From positions 4,054,001 through 4,118,000 of the forward strand of contig NZ_CP116899.1 in NCBI RefSeq assembly GCF_030997045.1: DNA of 64,000 bases. The letters are read 5' to 3'. Made by a program: the position numbers and the translations under genes. Positions within the stretch are counted from its first letter, which is position 1. Each line of letters begins with the position of its first letter. Below, piece after piece: positions 17,299-25,530 of this stretch. This DNA is from Microbulbifer sp. TB1203 (GTDB lineage: Bacteria > Pseudomonadota > Gammaproteobacteria > Pseudomonadales > Cellvibrionaceae). The notes under the pieces are model-generated. The model ran no database searches and was not told the origin of the DNA. It saw only the letters and a program-made list of their open reading frames with translations.

Positions 17299-17834
17299 AT
17301 GAAATATACGATTCTAATATTTGGACTACTATTCTCATTGGTTGCCCATTGTGATCAGCCTCCAGACTGACAGCCGTATACTATTTATTCAAAGAATAGA
17401 GAATGGACCGCTCACATCAGCCGAGAATACAAGACTGAGAATCCATGGGATGATGAGTGGAGCGTTGCGATCTACCGAGGTGTTCATTATCCCTTTCCAA
17501 GACCAGATAAAAAGCCGGCTTGGTCGCGAGAATATGAAAGCAACGGTTACTCTGAAGGGCTGCTTTCAGATGACGGTAAAGTCTTTGTGTATGTAGAATA
17601 CTGGTATCGAGCCAATTATCTGCAGTCAAAATATACACAGAGAATTGTGTAATTATAAAAAATGGTTCATTTTTCAACGTTGGAAATAACCTGGAAAAAA
17701 CAGTATCACATGAACTTTGGCTCAAAGATGGCAGCGAAACAAAATTTGTGACTATAGATGGCAAGCGGCATGTAGAAATAGAAACTGTGGCGGGTGTGCG
17801 CCATGTTCCGGCCTACTGCGAGCCCCAAACCTAA
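17299..17834 (+). pseudogene. Broken secreted-protein gene (in-frame TGA plus frameshift)
   Basis: The frame starts MKYTILIFGLLFSLVAHCDQ, a signal peptide, and meets TGA at 17368-17370. The same frame continues with good coding sense (NREWTAHISREYKTENPWDD) to a stop near 17650. The remaining codons (WLKDGSETKFVTIDGKRHVE, ending CEPQT) are in another frame, so a frameshift lies near 17645. TGG-to-TGA is the simplest origin of the first lesion. Family not recognised. Confidence 0.7.
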
Positions 17835-18116
17835 CGAGTCGTTCCAGGGGACAGCCTACTATACGCGCCTTTTTGTGCGGTCGCTGCGCTCCCATGTTTG
17901 CACAAAAAAGGCATGTATAGTAGCCACCCCCTGAACTCAACGTTCAGGCTGTAGAAAAACTCAAGCACTTCTTGAAGTGGCAAATTTTTCGTGCGGAGAG
18001 TGCTCTGAAATACTTTTCGCCATACAAAACAGGTCCGGAATTCACGTAGGAGCGCGATTTTTTGGGTGGAATATAACCAGAACGAAAGGCGGAGTTTTTC
18101 TACAGCTTCGTTATGC
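17829..18116 (+). repeat. attC site 4, interrupted by a MITE
   Basis: It begins ACCTAAC, has arms GGGACAGCCTACTATA/TATAGTAGCC, and stops at CAACGTT (17944). After the MITE the core resumes as CGTTATGC (18109). Confidence 0.8.
17945..18108. mobile_element. 164-bp MITE related to the IS1182-like element
   Basis: The termini (CAGGCTGTAGAAAAACTC and, inverted, AAGCTGTAGAAAAACTCC) match those of the IS at 14605-16370. There is no transposase gene. CGTT is duplicated on both sides (17941-17944 and 18109-18112), the same target and the same position in an attC core as the full IS. It is best explained as a non-autonomous derivative mobilised by that transposase. Confidence 0.85.
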
Positions 18117-18130
18117 ATAAGGAGAAATCG

Positions 18131-18502
18131 ATGGACTCGAGTCCAGTTCTTGACCTCAAAGCGTTTGTACCTTCCAAAAATTTGGAACTCAGCAAGCGCT
18201 TCTATTCAGATATCGGATTCACACTCAATTGGGCTAATGATGAAATCGCGGAATTTGAAGTTGGCTCTTTTCGTTTTATCGTTCAGCGCTTTTATGTAAA
18301 AGAGCATGCTGAGAATTTTATGATGCATCTAATGGTCGAGGATGCTGATCCGTGGTGGGCGCATTTTGAACGCATCAAGCTCAAAGAAAAGTATCCGGGG
18401 ATCATGCTTAAACCACCTACGATGCAACCTTGGGGTCTTCGCGTTCTTTACATCTCCGATCCTAATGGGCCGCTTTGGCACATCGCCGACAAAAATGCAT
18501 AA
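18131..18502 (+). CDS. VOC (glyoxalase/bleomycin-resistance) family protein, cassette gene
   Basis: 123 residues from the ATG with AAGGAGAA 6 nt upstream. The betaalphabetabetabeta pattern of VOC proteins is visible: LKAFVPSKNLELSKRFYSDI at the N terminus and RVLYISDPNGPLWHIAD at the C terminus. VOC proteins include metal-dependent lyases and antibiotic-binding resistance proteins and are common in integron cassettes. The substrate is unknown. Confidence 0.75.
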   Translation: MDSSPVLDLKAFVPSKNLELSKRFYSDIGFTLNWANDEIAEFEVGSFRFIVQRFYVKEHAENFMMHLMVEDADPWWAHFERIKLKEKYPGIMLKPPTMQPWGLRVLYISDPNGPLWHIADKNA

Positions 18503-18586
18503 CAAACGCAGGCACAGCGACGGCTTTTCCATTGCGGCTGCGCCTTCATTACAAAGCCGCGCGTGCTGCGGGCGTCTTTTTTTAGA
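18497..18586 (+). repeat. attC site 5 (degenerate 3' core)
   Basis: It starts GCATAACAAACGC; arms GCACAGCGACGGC/GCCGCGCGTGCTGC. The right core reads GCGTCTTT in place of GTTRRRY, so the site may be inactive. Confidence 0.7.
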
Positions 18587-18616
18587 GGTTACCCATGGGT
18601 CATCAAGAGCTTATCC

Positions 18617-19189
18617 ATGGGTCATCAAGAGCTTATCCAGATAATCATTGGCTACACTTGTGTTGGTGCTTTTGTTTTTACGGTGGTAATTACGTGTCTT
18701 TCACTAGCAGGCTGGGTAAAACTCGCAAACTCGGACCAGCAGAAAAAGCTCTTCACCATTATAATCGTCGAGATTGCATTAGTTGGCGTTGGCTACTTTT
18801 CTGGAGTTCTAAAGTTCGGCCCACAGCGACAAGCTTCACAGCTTGCAGTCGAATTTGAGCGATATGAGTTGTCTCGGTCTGATCCAGGTCATACCTGTCC
18901 TCCTGGAATGTTGTGCGTTCGTGAGTTTTTAAGGTCTAAAACTCCGGTACAGCTTCAATTACATAGAATGATTCTTAATAGTCCGCCGGTTAGGTCTCAA
19001 CCCATTATGTACGAGAACGCTGAGGGGCTATTGGCGTTTAACTATTGTGTAGCCGAGGGGAGGAAACAGAAAATTCGTGCGATGGTAGTTGCAGAAGGCG
19101 GCGACGTAGCTGGTCCGTACCAGTATTCCGTTGATGCTTCGGGGAGCATTGAAATTAATGATCAAGCATCTGCGCTTTCTCGCAGGTAG
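18617..19189 (+). CDS. Two-TM membrane protein (cassette gene)
   Basis: 190 residues from the second of two tandem ATGGGTCATCAAGAGCTTAT copies; only this copy is in frame. Two TM helices (YTCVGAFVFTVVITCLSLAG and LFTIIIVEIALVGVGYFSGV) are followed by a soluble domain with CPPGMLC. No family recognised. The duplicated 22-bp start region may reflect slippage. Confidence 0.55.
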   Translation: MGHQELIQIIIGYTCVGAFVFTVVITCLSLAGWVKLANSDQQKKLFTIIIVEIALVGVGYFSGVLKFGPQRQASQLAVEFERYELSRSDPGHTCPPGMLCVREFLRSKTPVQLQLHRMILNSPPVRSQPIMYENAEGLLAFNYCVAEGRKQKIRAMVVAEGGDVAGPYQYSVDASGSIEINDQASALSRR

Positions 19190-19204
19190 AGAAATATTGC
19201 AAGA

Positions 19205-19335
19205 GCAAGCCGTTTGCTCAGCCCTTCTGGGCTCTGCGGGACACCCAACGCCATACACATTTCGCGCTGGGCGCTGTACTCCCAATTTAGCAAAAATATG
19301 CATAGTTTTGATCGCCCCTGTGGGTATTACATGAT
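19205..19335 (+). repeat. Possible decayed attC site
   Basis: Sequence between two cassette-type genes contains short inverted arms (CAGCCCTTCTGGGCTC) and GCGCTGGGCGC, but no clear RYYYAAC or GTTRRRY ends, so the call is weak. Confidence 0.3.
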
Positions 19336-19349
19336 TTAGGAGAATAGCC

Positions 19350-19814
19350 ATGAAATTAGTCATCTCAAAAATATTTTTGGCCTTAATGATTGCAATAAGC
19401 GGTTTTTCAATAGCTGTAGAAACAAATAAATTGGGTAAAATTGTATCCGCGTCAGGAACCTTCGAAATAAACCTTGAGCCACAGAGAGATGAAGATGCTC
19501 CTGCGGGGAGAATGATCATACATAAGAAGTATAGTGGTGATCTTGAAGGAATTGGCATTGGTCAGATGTTAAGTAAACGGACGGAGAATGGGGCTTCCGC
19601 GTACTCAGCGATCGAGGAATTCAAAGGCTCCTTAGCCGGAAAAACTGGCTCTTTCACTCTTGTCCACAATGGATATATGTCTACAGGGGTACAGTCGCTA
19701 GAAGTAAAAATTCTTGAAGGATCGGGTAAGGGAGAACTGGAAGATATATCTGGCTCATTCCAAATAATTCAAGATGAGGGTAAACATAAATATGTGCTTA
19801 CCTATGAGCTGTAA
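19350..19814 (+). CDS. DUF3224 family secreted protein (cassette gene)
   Basis: 154 residues with a signal peptide (FLALMIAISGFSIAVE) and TAGGAGAA before the ATG. The C-terminal half (GSFTLVHNGYMSTGVQSLEV, then SGKGELEDISGSF) matches the DUF3224 pattern, predicted to form a small beta-barrel related to allene-oxide-cyclase-like folds. Function unknown. Confidence 0.7.
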   Translation: MKLVISKIFLALMIAISGFSIAVETNKLGKIVSASGTFEINLEPQRDEDAPAGRMIIHKKYSGDLEGIGIGQMLSKRTENGASAYSAIEEFKGSLAGKTGSFTLVHNGYMSTGVQSLEVKILEGSGKGELEDISGSFQIIQDEGKHKYVLTYEL

Positions 19815-19863
19815 AGCAAGTAGCAATCAAACTATATTCGCGCTACGCATGGAGGAGTGACGT

Positions 19864-20349
19864 ATGGCTAAGCCAGCAAAGAACACGATTTGCCTTTGGT
19901 ACAATGGCGACGCCGAGGAGGCGGCGCGTTTTTACGCCAAGACCTTCCCCGATTCATCCGTTCAAGCGGTACACCGCGCACCGGGAGATTTTCTGTCCGG
20001 GAAACAAGGGGATGTGTTGACGGTCGAGTTTACCGTATTGGGCATTCCCTGCCTCGGGCTGAACGGCGGACCTGCGTTCAAGCACAGCGAGGCGTTCTCA
20101 TTTCAGGTCGCAACCGTCGACCAGGCCGAAACGGATCGTTACTGGAATGCGATCATCGACAACGGCGGCGAAGAGAGTGCGTGCGGCTGGTGCAAGGACA
20201 AATGGGGATTGTCCTGGCAGATTACGCCGATCGCCCTGACGAAGGCGGTCACCGATCCCGATCGCGTTGCTGCCAAGCGCGCTTTCGATGCAATGATGCA
20301 AATGAAGAAGATCGACATCGCTGCAATCGAGGTGGCGTACCGCGGTTGA
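19864..20349 (+). CDS. PhnB-like VOC protein
   Basis: 161 residues with GGAGGAG upstream. It carries the CLWYNGDAEEAARFYAKTFP start and the GLSWQITP...KRAFDAMMQMKKIDIAAIE end of the PhnB/3-demethylubiquinone-methyltransferase-like VOC group. It is GC-richer than its neighbours, suggesting a different origin. No attC site was seen at either end, so it may have entered the region by another route. Confidence 0.82.
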   Translation: MAKPAKNTICLWYNGDAEEAARFYAKTFPDSSVQAVHRAPGDFLSGKQGDVLTVEFTVLGIPCLGLNGGPAFKHSEAFSFQVATVDQAETDRYWNAIIDNGGEESACGWCKDKWGLSWQITPIALTKAVTDPDRVAAKRAFDAMMQMKKIDIAAIEVAYRG

Positions 20350-20406
20350 TATTGCACCTTCGATGCGCGCGTTTCGGAAGTTCAAGAGGGCTCGGGGAGG
20401 CACTTC

Positions 20407-20628
20407 CTTACGAGTTTGGGCTGGTACGCGCAGGAATACGAAGGTCATACTCGCGGGGACTCTGAGTGGTGAGAGGACGCTTACTCCGTGCTGTATCTCA
20501 AGATTCCAGCCCTGAACCTCAGCTTTATCCTCTTGGCGAACAGTGAGGATATCTGGTGGGACAACCCACTTGACCGGGCAGAGGTGCTGAGTTCTGTATT
20601 TACCCGGGCGTTTCTCGGGTATTCATAG
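20407..20628 (+). pseudogene. C-terminal remnant of a serine hydrolase (beta-lactamase family)
   Basis: The frame reads GWYAQEYEGHT, then a TGA (20470-20472), then EDAYSVLYLKIPALNLSFIL and NSEDIWWDNPLDRAEVL, ending at TAG. These segments are typical of the C terminus of class-C-like serine hydrolases. The catalytic N-terminal domain is absent. The TGA sits where family members often have Trp. Confidence 0.6.
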
Positions 20629-20756
20629 AGGATTAACCGCAACTGTGGAAGGCCCGTGCGACGACTAACTGGCACATGCAGCGGAGTAGTCACATGAGGT
20701 TCCTTTTCAGGTAACCAAAAGCGTTTATCTTTCAAGGCCCATATTGTTCGTTATTT

Positions 20757-21032
20757 CTATAGCTCACGCTTTACTTCTGTCGGCAACCTGTGGAGCTGTA
20801 GTAGCAGTTCTGCAATGCTGTCATTCTTAGCATATAGGTACTCTACCGGCACATCCAGCACATCGGCGAATCGCTCTGCCAGCGGATATCCTGGGGTATG
20901 GACACCACGCTCATACTGGCTTATCCGCGCACTAGCCGACATCTCGTCTATACCGGCCAGAATGCCGAGGCGTTCTTGAGCAAGCCCAGCACGCAACCTG
21001 GCCTCCTTTAGTCTTTTTCCGATAACAGACAT
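20757..21032 (-). CDS. XRE-family HTH regulator
   Basis: 91 residues with a Cro/CI-type HTH: LKEARLRAGLAQERLGILAG and ARISQYERGVHTPGYPLAER. The DVPVEYLYAK turn follows, as in many XRE repressors. A perfect 9-bp-arm palindrome lies about 50 nt upstream and is a candidate autoregulatory operator. The target genes are unknown. Confidence 0.85.
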   Translation of the reverse strand: MSVIGKRLKEARLRAGLAQERLGILAGIDEMSASARISQYERGVHTPGYPLAERFADVLDVPVEYLYAKNDSIAELLLQLHRLPTEVKREL

Positions 21033-21081
21033 TTAGCCTCCAAAGTGAAGGCTAAAATAGTCTTAGATTTTGCTTGTTCGT

Positions 21082-21102
21082 TTACTAAGTATTACTTAGT
21101 AA
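21082..21102. promoter_or_regulatory. Candidate operator of the XRE regulator
   Basis: Arms TTACTAAGT and ACTTAGTAA are perfect inverted repeats separated by ATT, in the AT-rich region between the regulator and the divergent gene. Confidence 0.55.
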
Positions 21103-21214
21103 TAAATATATGTGATGGGCGATAACATAAGGACATTTGCGCAGATCTTGCTTTGGCGCAACTTCCGTCTTTAAGCGTTGCCCTAGGAAAATCGGCATCT
21201 GTGTGAGGCCTTCC

Positions 21215-21646
21215 ATGGAAGAAGTAGAGAAACTGTTGAAAAGTATGCGCTCCCTGATCCAGCTGGCGGGAGCCATTTCTACGGAGTTGACCAATTTTAT
21301 CAGGGCAGAATCGCTTCCCTTAGGCGAAGTTGTGAGTGACTGGCTGGAAGTGGTGATGAACCCGCTTCCGAGCAGTTGCGGTCAGCCGTATATCAGTGAA
21401 CAGGCGGCGGAGCTGCTGATTGAACGAAGACGAGCTGAAACATGGGCAAAGGCGAAACAAAAATTTGCCCCTCAGGAGCTGGGCATACTAACAGACTGGC
21501 AAAGATTGGAAGCCAGAGCATTGACGCTCTCGATCAATATGATTTTGGAAAAATACCTTGTGTATTACAAGGGAAAGCTCGCGGGAAGTAGCGGAGCCTA
21601 TGACGGTTTAGTGAAAACGTATGGCCGCCGATGTCGGCGGCCGTGA
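21215..21646 (+). CDS. Hypothetical protein, mostly helical
   Basis: 143 residues from the Met starting MEEVEKLLKSMRSLIQLAG; a longer frame opens at 21137. No signal peptide or TM segment. A basic ERRRAETWAKAKQKF stretch lies mid-protein. It is divergent from the XRE gene and may be under its control. No family recognised. Confidence 0.45.
   Translation: MEEVEKLLKSMRSLIQLAGAISTELTNFIRAESLPLGEVVSDWLEVVMNPLPSSCGQPYISEQAAELLIERRRAETWAKAKQKFAPQELGILTDWQRLEARALTLSINMILEKYLVYYKGKLAGSSGAYDGLVKTYGRRCRRP
21623..21642. terminator. Hairpin downstream of beta-barrel gene 1
   Basis: GGCCGCCGATGTCGGCGGCC is a strong hairpin just past the stop of the minus-strand beta-barrel gene. A near copy lies past the paralogue at 39151. 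No T-tract is evident, so the terminator role is tentative. Confidence 0.5.
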
Positions 21647-21653
21647 AGTGGTA

Positions 21654-22274
21654 TCAGAAATCCAGGCTCAGGGATAGCGCACTCAGCGTCGGGTCGTTCC
21701 CTTCGCTCTCGAACAGGGTGTGCTCGAGGCCCAGGGTCCACCGCCCGGTACGCCAGTTGGCGAAGACGCCGTAGAAAATATCGGTGCCGTCTTCATCGAC
21801 GCTGGAGCTGAAGGCTCCAGAGGTACCGGTAGTCTTGACTTCCGATTCCCAGAAGTGATAGCCCAGTCTGGCCCCAGCGGACAGGCTCTTGCCGGCGTCA
21901 GTGCTGAACAGTGCTGCCATAGTTTTGGTATTGGAGGAAAGTTTGGCCTTTACGTCCACTCGGCTGAAACTAGGGGCGTCAATCGGACTTACGAAGATCA
22001 GGTCCACGCTGTCCGAATCGCTGGTATCCCCAAGGTCGGTATAGCCCGTCTCGAAAGCAACATAGCGGTTCAGCCGATAGCCGATATTCAGGCTGAAGCC
22101 CTTACCGTCGTCGAACTCGTAACAGAGATCGATGCTGCACAATTCCCTTTCCGCCCGGTCGGTATCCAGGTCCGTCACGCCGTAACTGGCCCTGGCATAC
22201 CAGGTATCCTCAATTGCAAAGGCATTGGAGCTGGCAGCCAGTACGGTAGCTGCAGCCAAGATCGATTTTTTCAT
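21654..22274 (-). CDS. Outer-membrane beta-barrel protein (paralogue 1)
   Basis: 206 residues from MKKSILAAATVLAASSNAFA, a clear signal peptide. The barrel has strands such as FSLNIGYRLNRYVAFETGYT and ARLGYHFWE, and a final LSLSLDF ending in Phe. It aligns with the protein at 39151-39801 (YRLNxYxAFExGY, RLGYHxW, FYGxFxNWR, LEHTL). Both point against the cassette direction. It is probably an OmpA/OmpW-like 8-stranded barrel. Confidence 0.8.
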   Translation of the reverse strand: MKKSILAAATVLAASSNAFAIEDTWYARASYGVTDLDTDRAERELCSIDLCYEFDDGKGFSLNIGYRLNRYVAFETGYTDLGDTSDSDSVDLIFVSPIDAPSFSRVDVKAKLSSNTKTMAALFSTDAGKSLSAGARLGYHFWESEVKTTGTSGAFSSSVDEDGTDIFYGVFANWRTGRWTLGLEHTLFESEGNDPTLSALSLSLDF

Positions 22275-22289
22275 TATGCTCTCCTGCAC

Positions 22290-23018
22290 TATTTGATCGA
22301 TCGGATATCTCGCCGCGGGAGGAGTACTGCCAATGTTCCAGAGGCGGCGCGACGAAGAATACCCTCTCCGTCAACCGGTGTCGATCAGGCGCCGTTACAC
22401 GGCGAACGACAGAGAAGAACGGCGGGCATGACGGGCATACTGTCTATATATGCAGCATTAGCAACGCGAGTGCCAACGGAAAAATGATCACCGAGGCCGA
22501 TATCTCGGCGCAAAATCCAAAATCACCAGAAATCACAATAGAAACAAACGGTTACAGCTTTCGCCTGGAAATGGGATAGGAGGCACGGTGATCACTTTGC
22601 CAAAGTTGGGAGCCATATAAGAATGTTCTACAACCTTGACCTGATGGAGCTTTGCGGGCATTCTGTGCGAAATTTCACCAAGAGATATCGGCCTGGGGCA
22701 AAGTGGCCTTGGAGGCCACTATATAAATGTTAGTGCGGCTTGTTCATCAAGAAACAAAGAAAGTTGGTAACCCAAAGTTTTGTGCAAGTAGCAGGCAATC
22801 CAGCATCAAAGCCTGCGCCAAAATTTCAGTACAGTAGTTTCGTTCCTGGTGCCGTCGTTCAGGCTTGCAGGTAACGGAAATGGCAATCCATTATTGCGGG
22901 TTGCCAGTAAGAAAAATTATCGGTGGGGCAAGCATGATATTCTTCCCCGTAAAAACCGGCGGTGGCCCTCCGCTGCGCTCCGGGCAAAGTGCCCGCAGCA
23001 GGTTCAGTGCGGCGCCGC
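22290..23018. other. Non-coding stretch including an ORF-less cassette
   Basis: I see no credible gene. AGTGGCCTTGGAGGCCACT (22702) is a perfect small hairpin and GTTAGTG (22732) could be an old attC core. From about 22840 a block with CAGTAGTTTCGTTCCT and TTGCCAGTAAGAAAAAT parallels the block at 23645-23760 at matching spacing, so this looks like one of two related non-coding cassettes. Confidence 0.5.
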
Positions 23019-23127
23019 CACTAACCAGTCGCTTAAGTACGCCCAGGCTGGCGCCTGGGCCGGACGGCCCACGCTATGCGCTTCGCGCAAAAACAGCGTG
23101 GGCCGCCGCTTAGCTCAGGCGTTAGGT
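23019..23127 (+). repeat. attC site 6
   Basis: Starts CACTAAC and ends GTTAGGT. Central arms GGACGGCCCACGCT/AGCGTGGGCCGCC around GCGCTTCGCGC. Confidence 0.85.
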
Positions 23128-23131
23128 GAAT

Positions 23132-23440
23132 ATGAGCACCAGAGTTAAGAATGTATCTTTAGTTTTAATGAGTTTTATTATCTCTGCCTGTAGCTCTCCG
23201 CAGAGGTATGAAGGGCATGTCTTTGATTGTGCAGGGAATCCCGTAAAGAACATGGAGGTTGGGGCGTGGAAAAACATTTATCTCCCATTCTATTTACCAG
23301 AAAATTTAGGAGCGGCCAATACGGACAAGCAGGGTTACTTTATTTTGCATACAAAAAAACGCGCCTCCTTCTTCACTTACCCAAGAGGTGCTCTGAAAAT
23401 GCACAGTCACCCGAGCAAGTCCGAAACGTCGTGCCAGTAG
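23132..23440 (+). CDS. Small lipoprotein (cassette gene)
   Basis: 102 residues. A lipoprotein signal ends in SFIISAC. The body (YEGHVFDCAGNPVKNMEVGA, then ANTDKQGYFIL) resembles a carboxypeptidase-regulatory-like or transthyretin-like beta-sandwich, common in surface lipoproteins. It starts 4 nt after the attC core, leaving little room for a ribosome-binding site. Confidence 0.6.
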   Translation: MSTRVKNVSLVLMSFIISACSSPQRYEGHVFDCAGNPVKNMEVGAWKNIYLPFYLPENLGAANTDKQGYFILHTKKRASFFTYPRGALKMHSHPSKSETSCQ

Positions 23441-23444
23441 TTTC

Positions 23445-23555
23445 ACCTAACAAGGCCAGGCTGTACGCTCCGGCGCTACGCGCCTCCGCGGGACGGCCTA
23501 CGCTATGCGCTGCGCGCATAAGCAGCGAAGGCCACCCCAGCTGGCAACGTTATGG
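23445..23555 (+). repeat. attC site 7
   Basis: Starts ACCTAAC and ends GTTATGG; arms GGGACGGCCTACGCT/AGCGAAGGCCACCCC. Confidence 0.85.
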
Positions 23556-23820
23556 TGCCGGTCAGTAAAAATTAATATTTTTTTCGCTGCAAGTCTTGCG
23601 CACAGTTTTGGCATCCAGAATTTGGCTTTTTGTCACGGCACATTCAAGCAGTTTCGTTCCTAGAGTGTTCGCTCTGGTTCGGTAGAATAAAGCAACTCCG
23701 CAGTAATATCGTGGAGTGCCAGTAAGATAAAAATCGGTTGGGGAAAGTGCGGTATTCTTTCCTCGTAGTTTTCGGGCAGTGGCCAGCCAAGCCGTGGCTT
23801 AGGAGGTTCAGAGCGCGTCA
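23556..23820. other. ORF-less integron cassette
   Basis: This cassette body has no credible frame. The segment CAGTTTCGTTCCT...GTGCCAGTAAGATAAAAATCGG parallels the non-coding block at about 22840-22945. The shared order and spacing suggest a conserved non-coding function (promoter or RNA), or simply common descent. Confidence 0.5.
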
Positions 23821-23965
23821 GCCATAACCAGGCCAGGCAGTAAAGCTCCGGGCCTTCGGCCCTCCGCGGGACGCCTTACTTTGTGCACTTTTTGCGCGGT
23901 CGCTTCGCTCCCATTTTTGCGCAAAAAGCGCACAAAGTAAGTCGCCCCTGCTGGCGGCGTTATTT
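23821..23965 (+). repeat. attC site 8
   Basis: Starts near CCATAAC and ends GTTATTT. Very long arms (TTACTTTGTGC.../GCACAAAGTAA) make it one of the largest sites here. Confidence 0.85.
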
Positions 23966-23975
23966 GCGAAGAGCC

Positions 23976-24251
23976 ATGACGACAACAATTGCACTTCTTC
24001 TGTTAGTTTCGGCGCCATCGTTTGCTTCCGAGTGTAACCGAGAATTAGCTAAAGAGGTGGGCATAAAAGCCATTAAGAGTAAGTTTCCGAATGAGCATAA
24101 AGAGCACAAGCCTTTTGCGGTAGCTGCAGACAAGCAGTTCTGGTTTGTAGTCCCGGCGGTAGTGGGGAAATATTCACGTGGCGGTGGTGCACCGGAGGCC
24201 GTCATTGAGAAAAAATCTTGCAGGGTAGTCCGAGTGTCCCTTGCCAAGTAA
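23976..24251 (+). CDS. Secreted protein with NTF2-like tail (cassette gene, copy 1)
   Basis: 91 residues with signal peptide MTTTIALLLLVSAPSFASEC. The C-terminal part (FWFVVPAVVGKYSRGGGAPE, then SCRVVRVSLAK) resembles the end of NTF2-fold immunity-type domains. This is an inference from pattern only. An identical copy lies at 31226-31501. Confidence 0.6.
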   Translation: MTTTIALLLLVSAPSFASECNRELAKEVGIKAIKSKFPNEHKEHKPFAVAADKQFWFVVPAVVGKYSRGGGAPEAVIEKKSCRVVRVSLAK

Positions 24252-24253
24252 GC

Positions 24254-24336
24254 AAATAACCAGGCCATGCTGCGGACGGCCTACACAACGCGCTTCGCGC
24301 TAAATACGTTCCGGCCACCACAGATGGCAACGTTAG
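24254..24336 (+). repeat. attC site 9, interrupted by IS5-like element
   Basis: Starts AAATAAC with arms GCGGACGGCC/GGCCACCACAG. The core GTTAG runs into the IS left end. The same site is intact at 31504-31588. Confidence 0.85.
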
Positions 24337-25508
24337 GGAACCTCTGATCAACTCGCCATTCCCTCGGGAATTAACCGGGAGGGTCAAAAAGTCGATCGCT
24401 TTATAGTCAAATTTCCGATGTTTTCACGTAATTCTCCCAGTTTTCCTTGCCTGAAGCCCGCTATCCGCGGATTTCAGGCGCACTGCCCCTAGGCGGGCAG
24501 GTATTTTCTCCCGATTAACAGGTTGGTGAAGCCTGCCAACAGACACAGGCGTTCGGTATTCTTCTCCAGCCCACGATAGCGTACCTTATCGTAGCCAAAC
24601 ACGCGCTTGATATAACGGAAGGGGTGCTCCACCTTCGCCCGAATTTGAGCTTTGATCTTTTCCATTTTCCGAACGGCGTCTTGTCCGGGAAGGGTTTTCT
24701 GCTTGCTCGGTTTAATCGCTATATGCCATTCGACTTCCCGATATTTGAGCTCTTCCCGGTTCTCTGCGCCGGTGTAGCCAGAATCACCCCAAACTCTTTT
24801 TTCTTCTCCGTGGAGAACCTGCTCAGTCGCGGTAATGTCATGCGTATTTGCGGCGGTTGTGTCCACGCTATGAATGATTCCCAACACGTCATCGACGCCA
24901 ATATGCATCTTCATACCAAAATGCCACTGGTTGCCTTTCTTGGTCTGGTGCATCTCTGGATCTCGAGCCTTCTCCCGGTTCTTGGTTGAGCTCGGCGCAG
25001 CGATAATAGTGGCATCCACGATACTGCCTTCTCTCAACAGCATGCCATGACTCTTGAGATGGCTATTGATCTCCTCAAATAGCTGGCGACCAAGTTGATG
25101 CTGTTCAAGTAGATGGCGGAAGTTAAGGATAGTGGTTTCATCCGGAATTCGGTCTGTCAGTGTCAATCCGCTAAAATGGCGCATGGACTCAATCTCGTAA
25201 AGTGAGTCCTCCATCGCGGGATCACTGAGGTTGTAGGACAGCTGCATACAATGGATTCTCAGCATGACCTGTAGCGGGTACGGTTGGCGACCGCGCCCGG
25301 CCTTCGGATAAAAGGGCTCGATCTTCGCTTCCAGGCGCTCCCAGGGAACCAGAGATTCCATCTGCTCTAGGAACTTCTCGCGGCGGGTCTTGCGGCGCTT
25401 GTTGCGGTATTCGGCTTCGGCAAAGCTGACTTGGTGCATGGCTTGTGCTATTTTCGTTGGCTCAATGCTATTTTACCCCATCTGGCTGGGACTTATTCAG
25501 AGGTTCCC
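24336..25508 (-). mobile_element. IS5-family insertion sequence
   Basis: Termini GGGAACCTCTGA and, inverted, TCAGAGGTTCCC enclose one transposase gene. TA flanks both sides (…GTTA and TAGATT…). Removing the IS gives GTTAGAT, a good GTTRRRY core, so the insertion hit the attC crossover point. Confidence 0.85.
24489..25439 (-). CDS. IS5-family transposase
   Basis: 316 residues. The DDE residues sit in VDATIIAAP, WGDSGYTGAE and VEHPFRYIKRVFGYDKVRYR, and the N-terminal FYPKAGRGRQPYPLQVMLRI is typical of the IS5 group. Full length with no frameshift seen. Confidence 0.93.
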   Translation of the reverse strand: MHQVSFAEAEYRNKRRKTRREKFLEQMESLVPWERLEAKIEPFYPKAGRGRQPYPLQVMLRIHCMQLSYNLSDPAMEDSLYEIESMRHFSGLTLTDRIPDETTILNFRHLLEQHQLGRQLFEEINSHLKSHGMLLREGSIVDATIIAAPSSTKNREKARDPEMHQTKKGNQWHFGMKMHIGVDDVLGIIHSVDTTAANTHDITATEQVLHGEEKRVWGDSGYTGAENREELKYREVEWHIAIKPSKQKTLPGQDAVRKMEKIKAQIRAKVEHPFRYIKRVFGYDKVRYRGLEKNTERLCLLAGFTNLLIGRKYLPA

Positions 25509-25530
25509 TAGATTTGGAAATGAGAAATAT

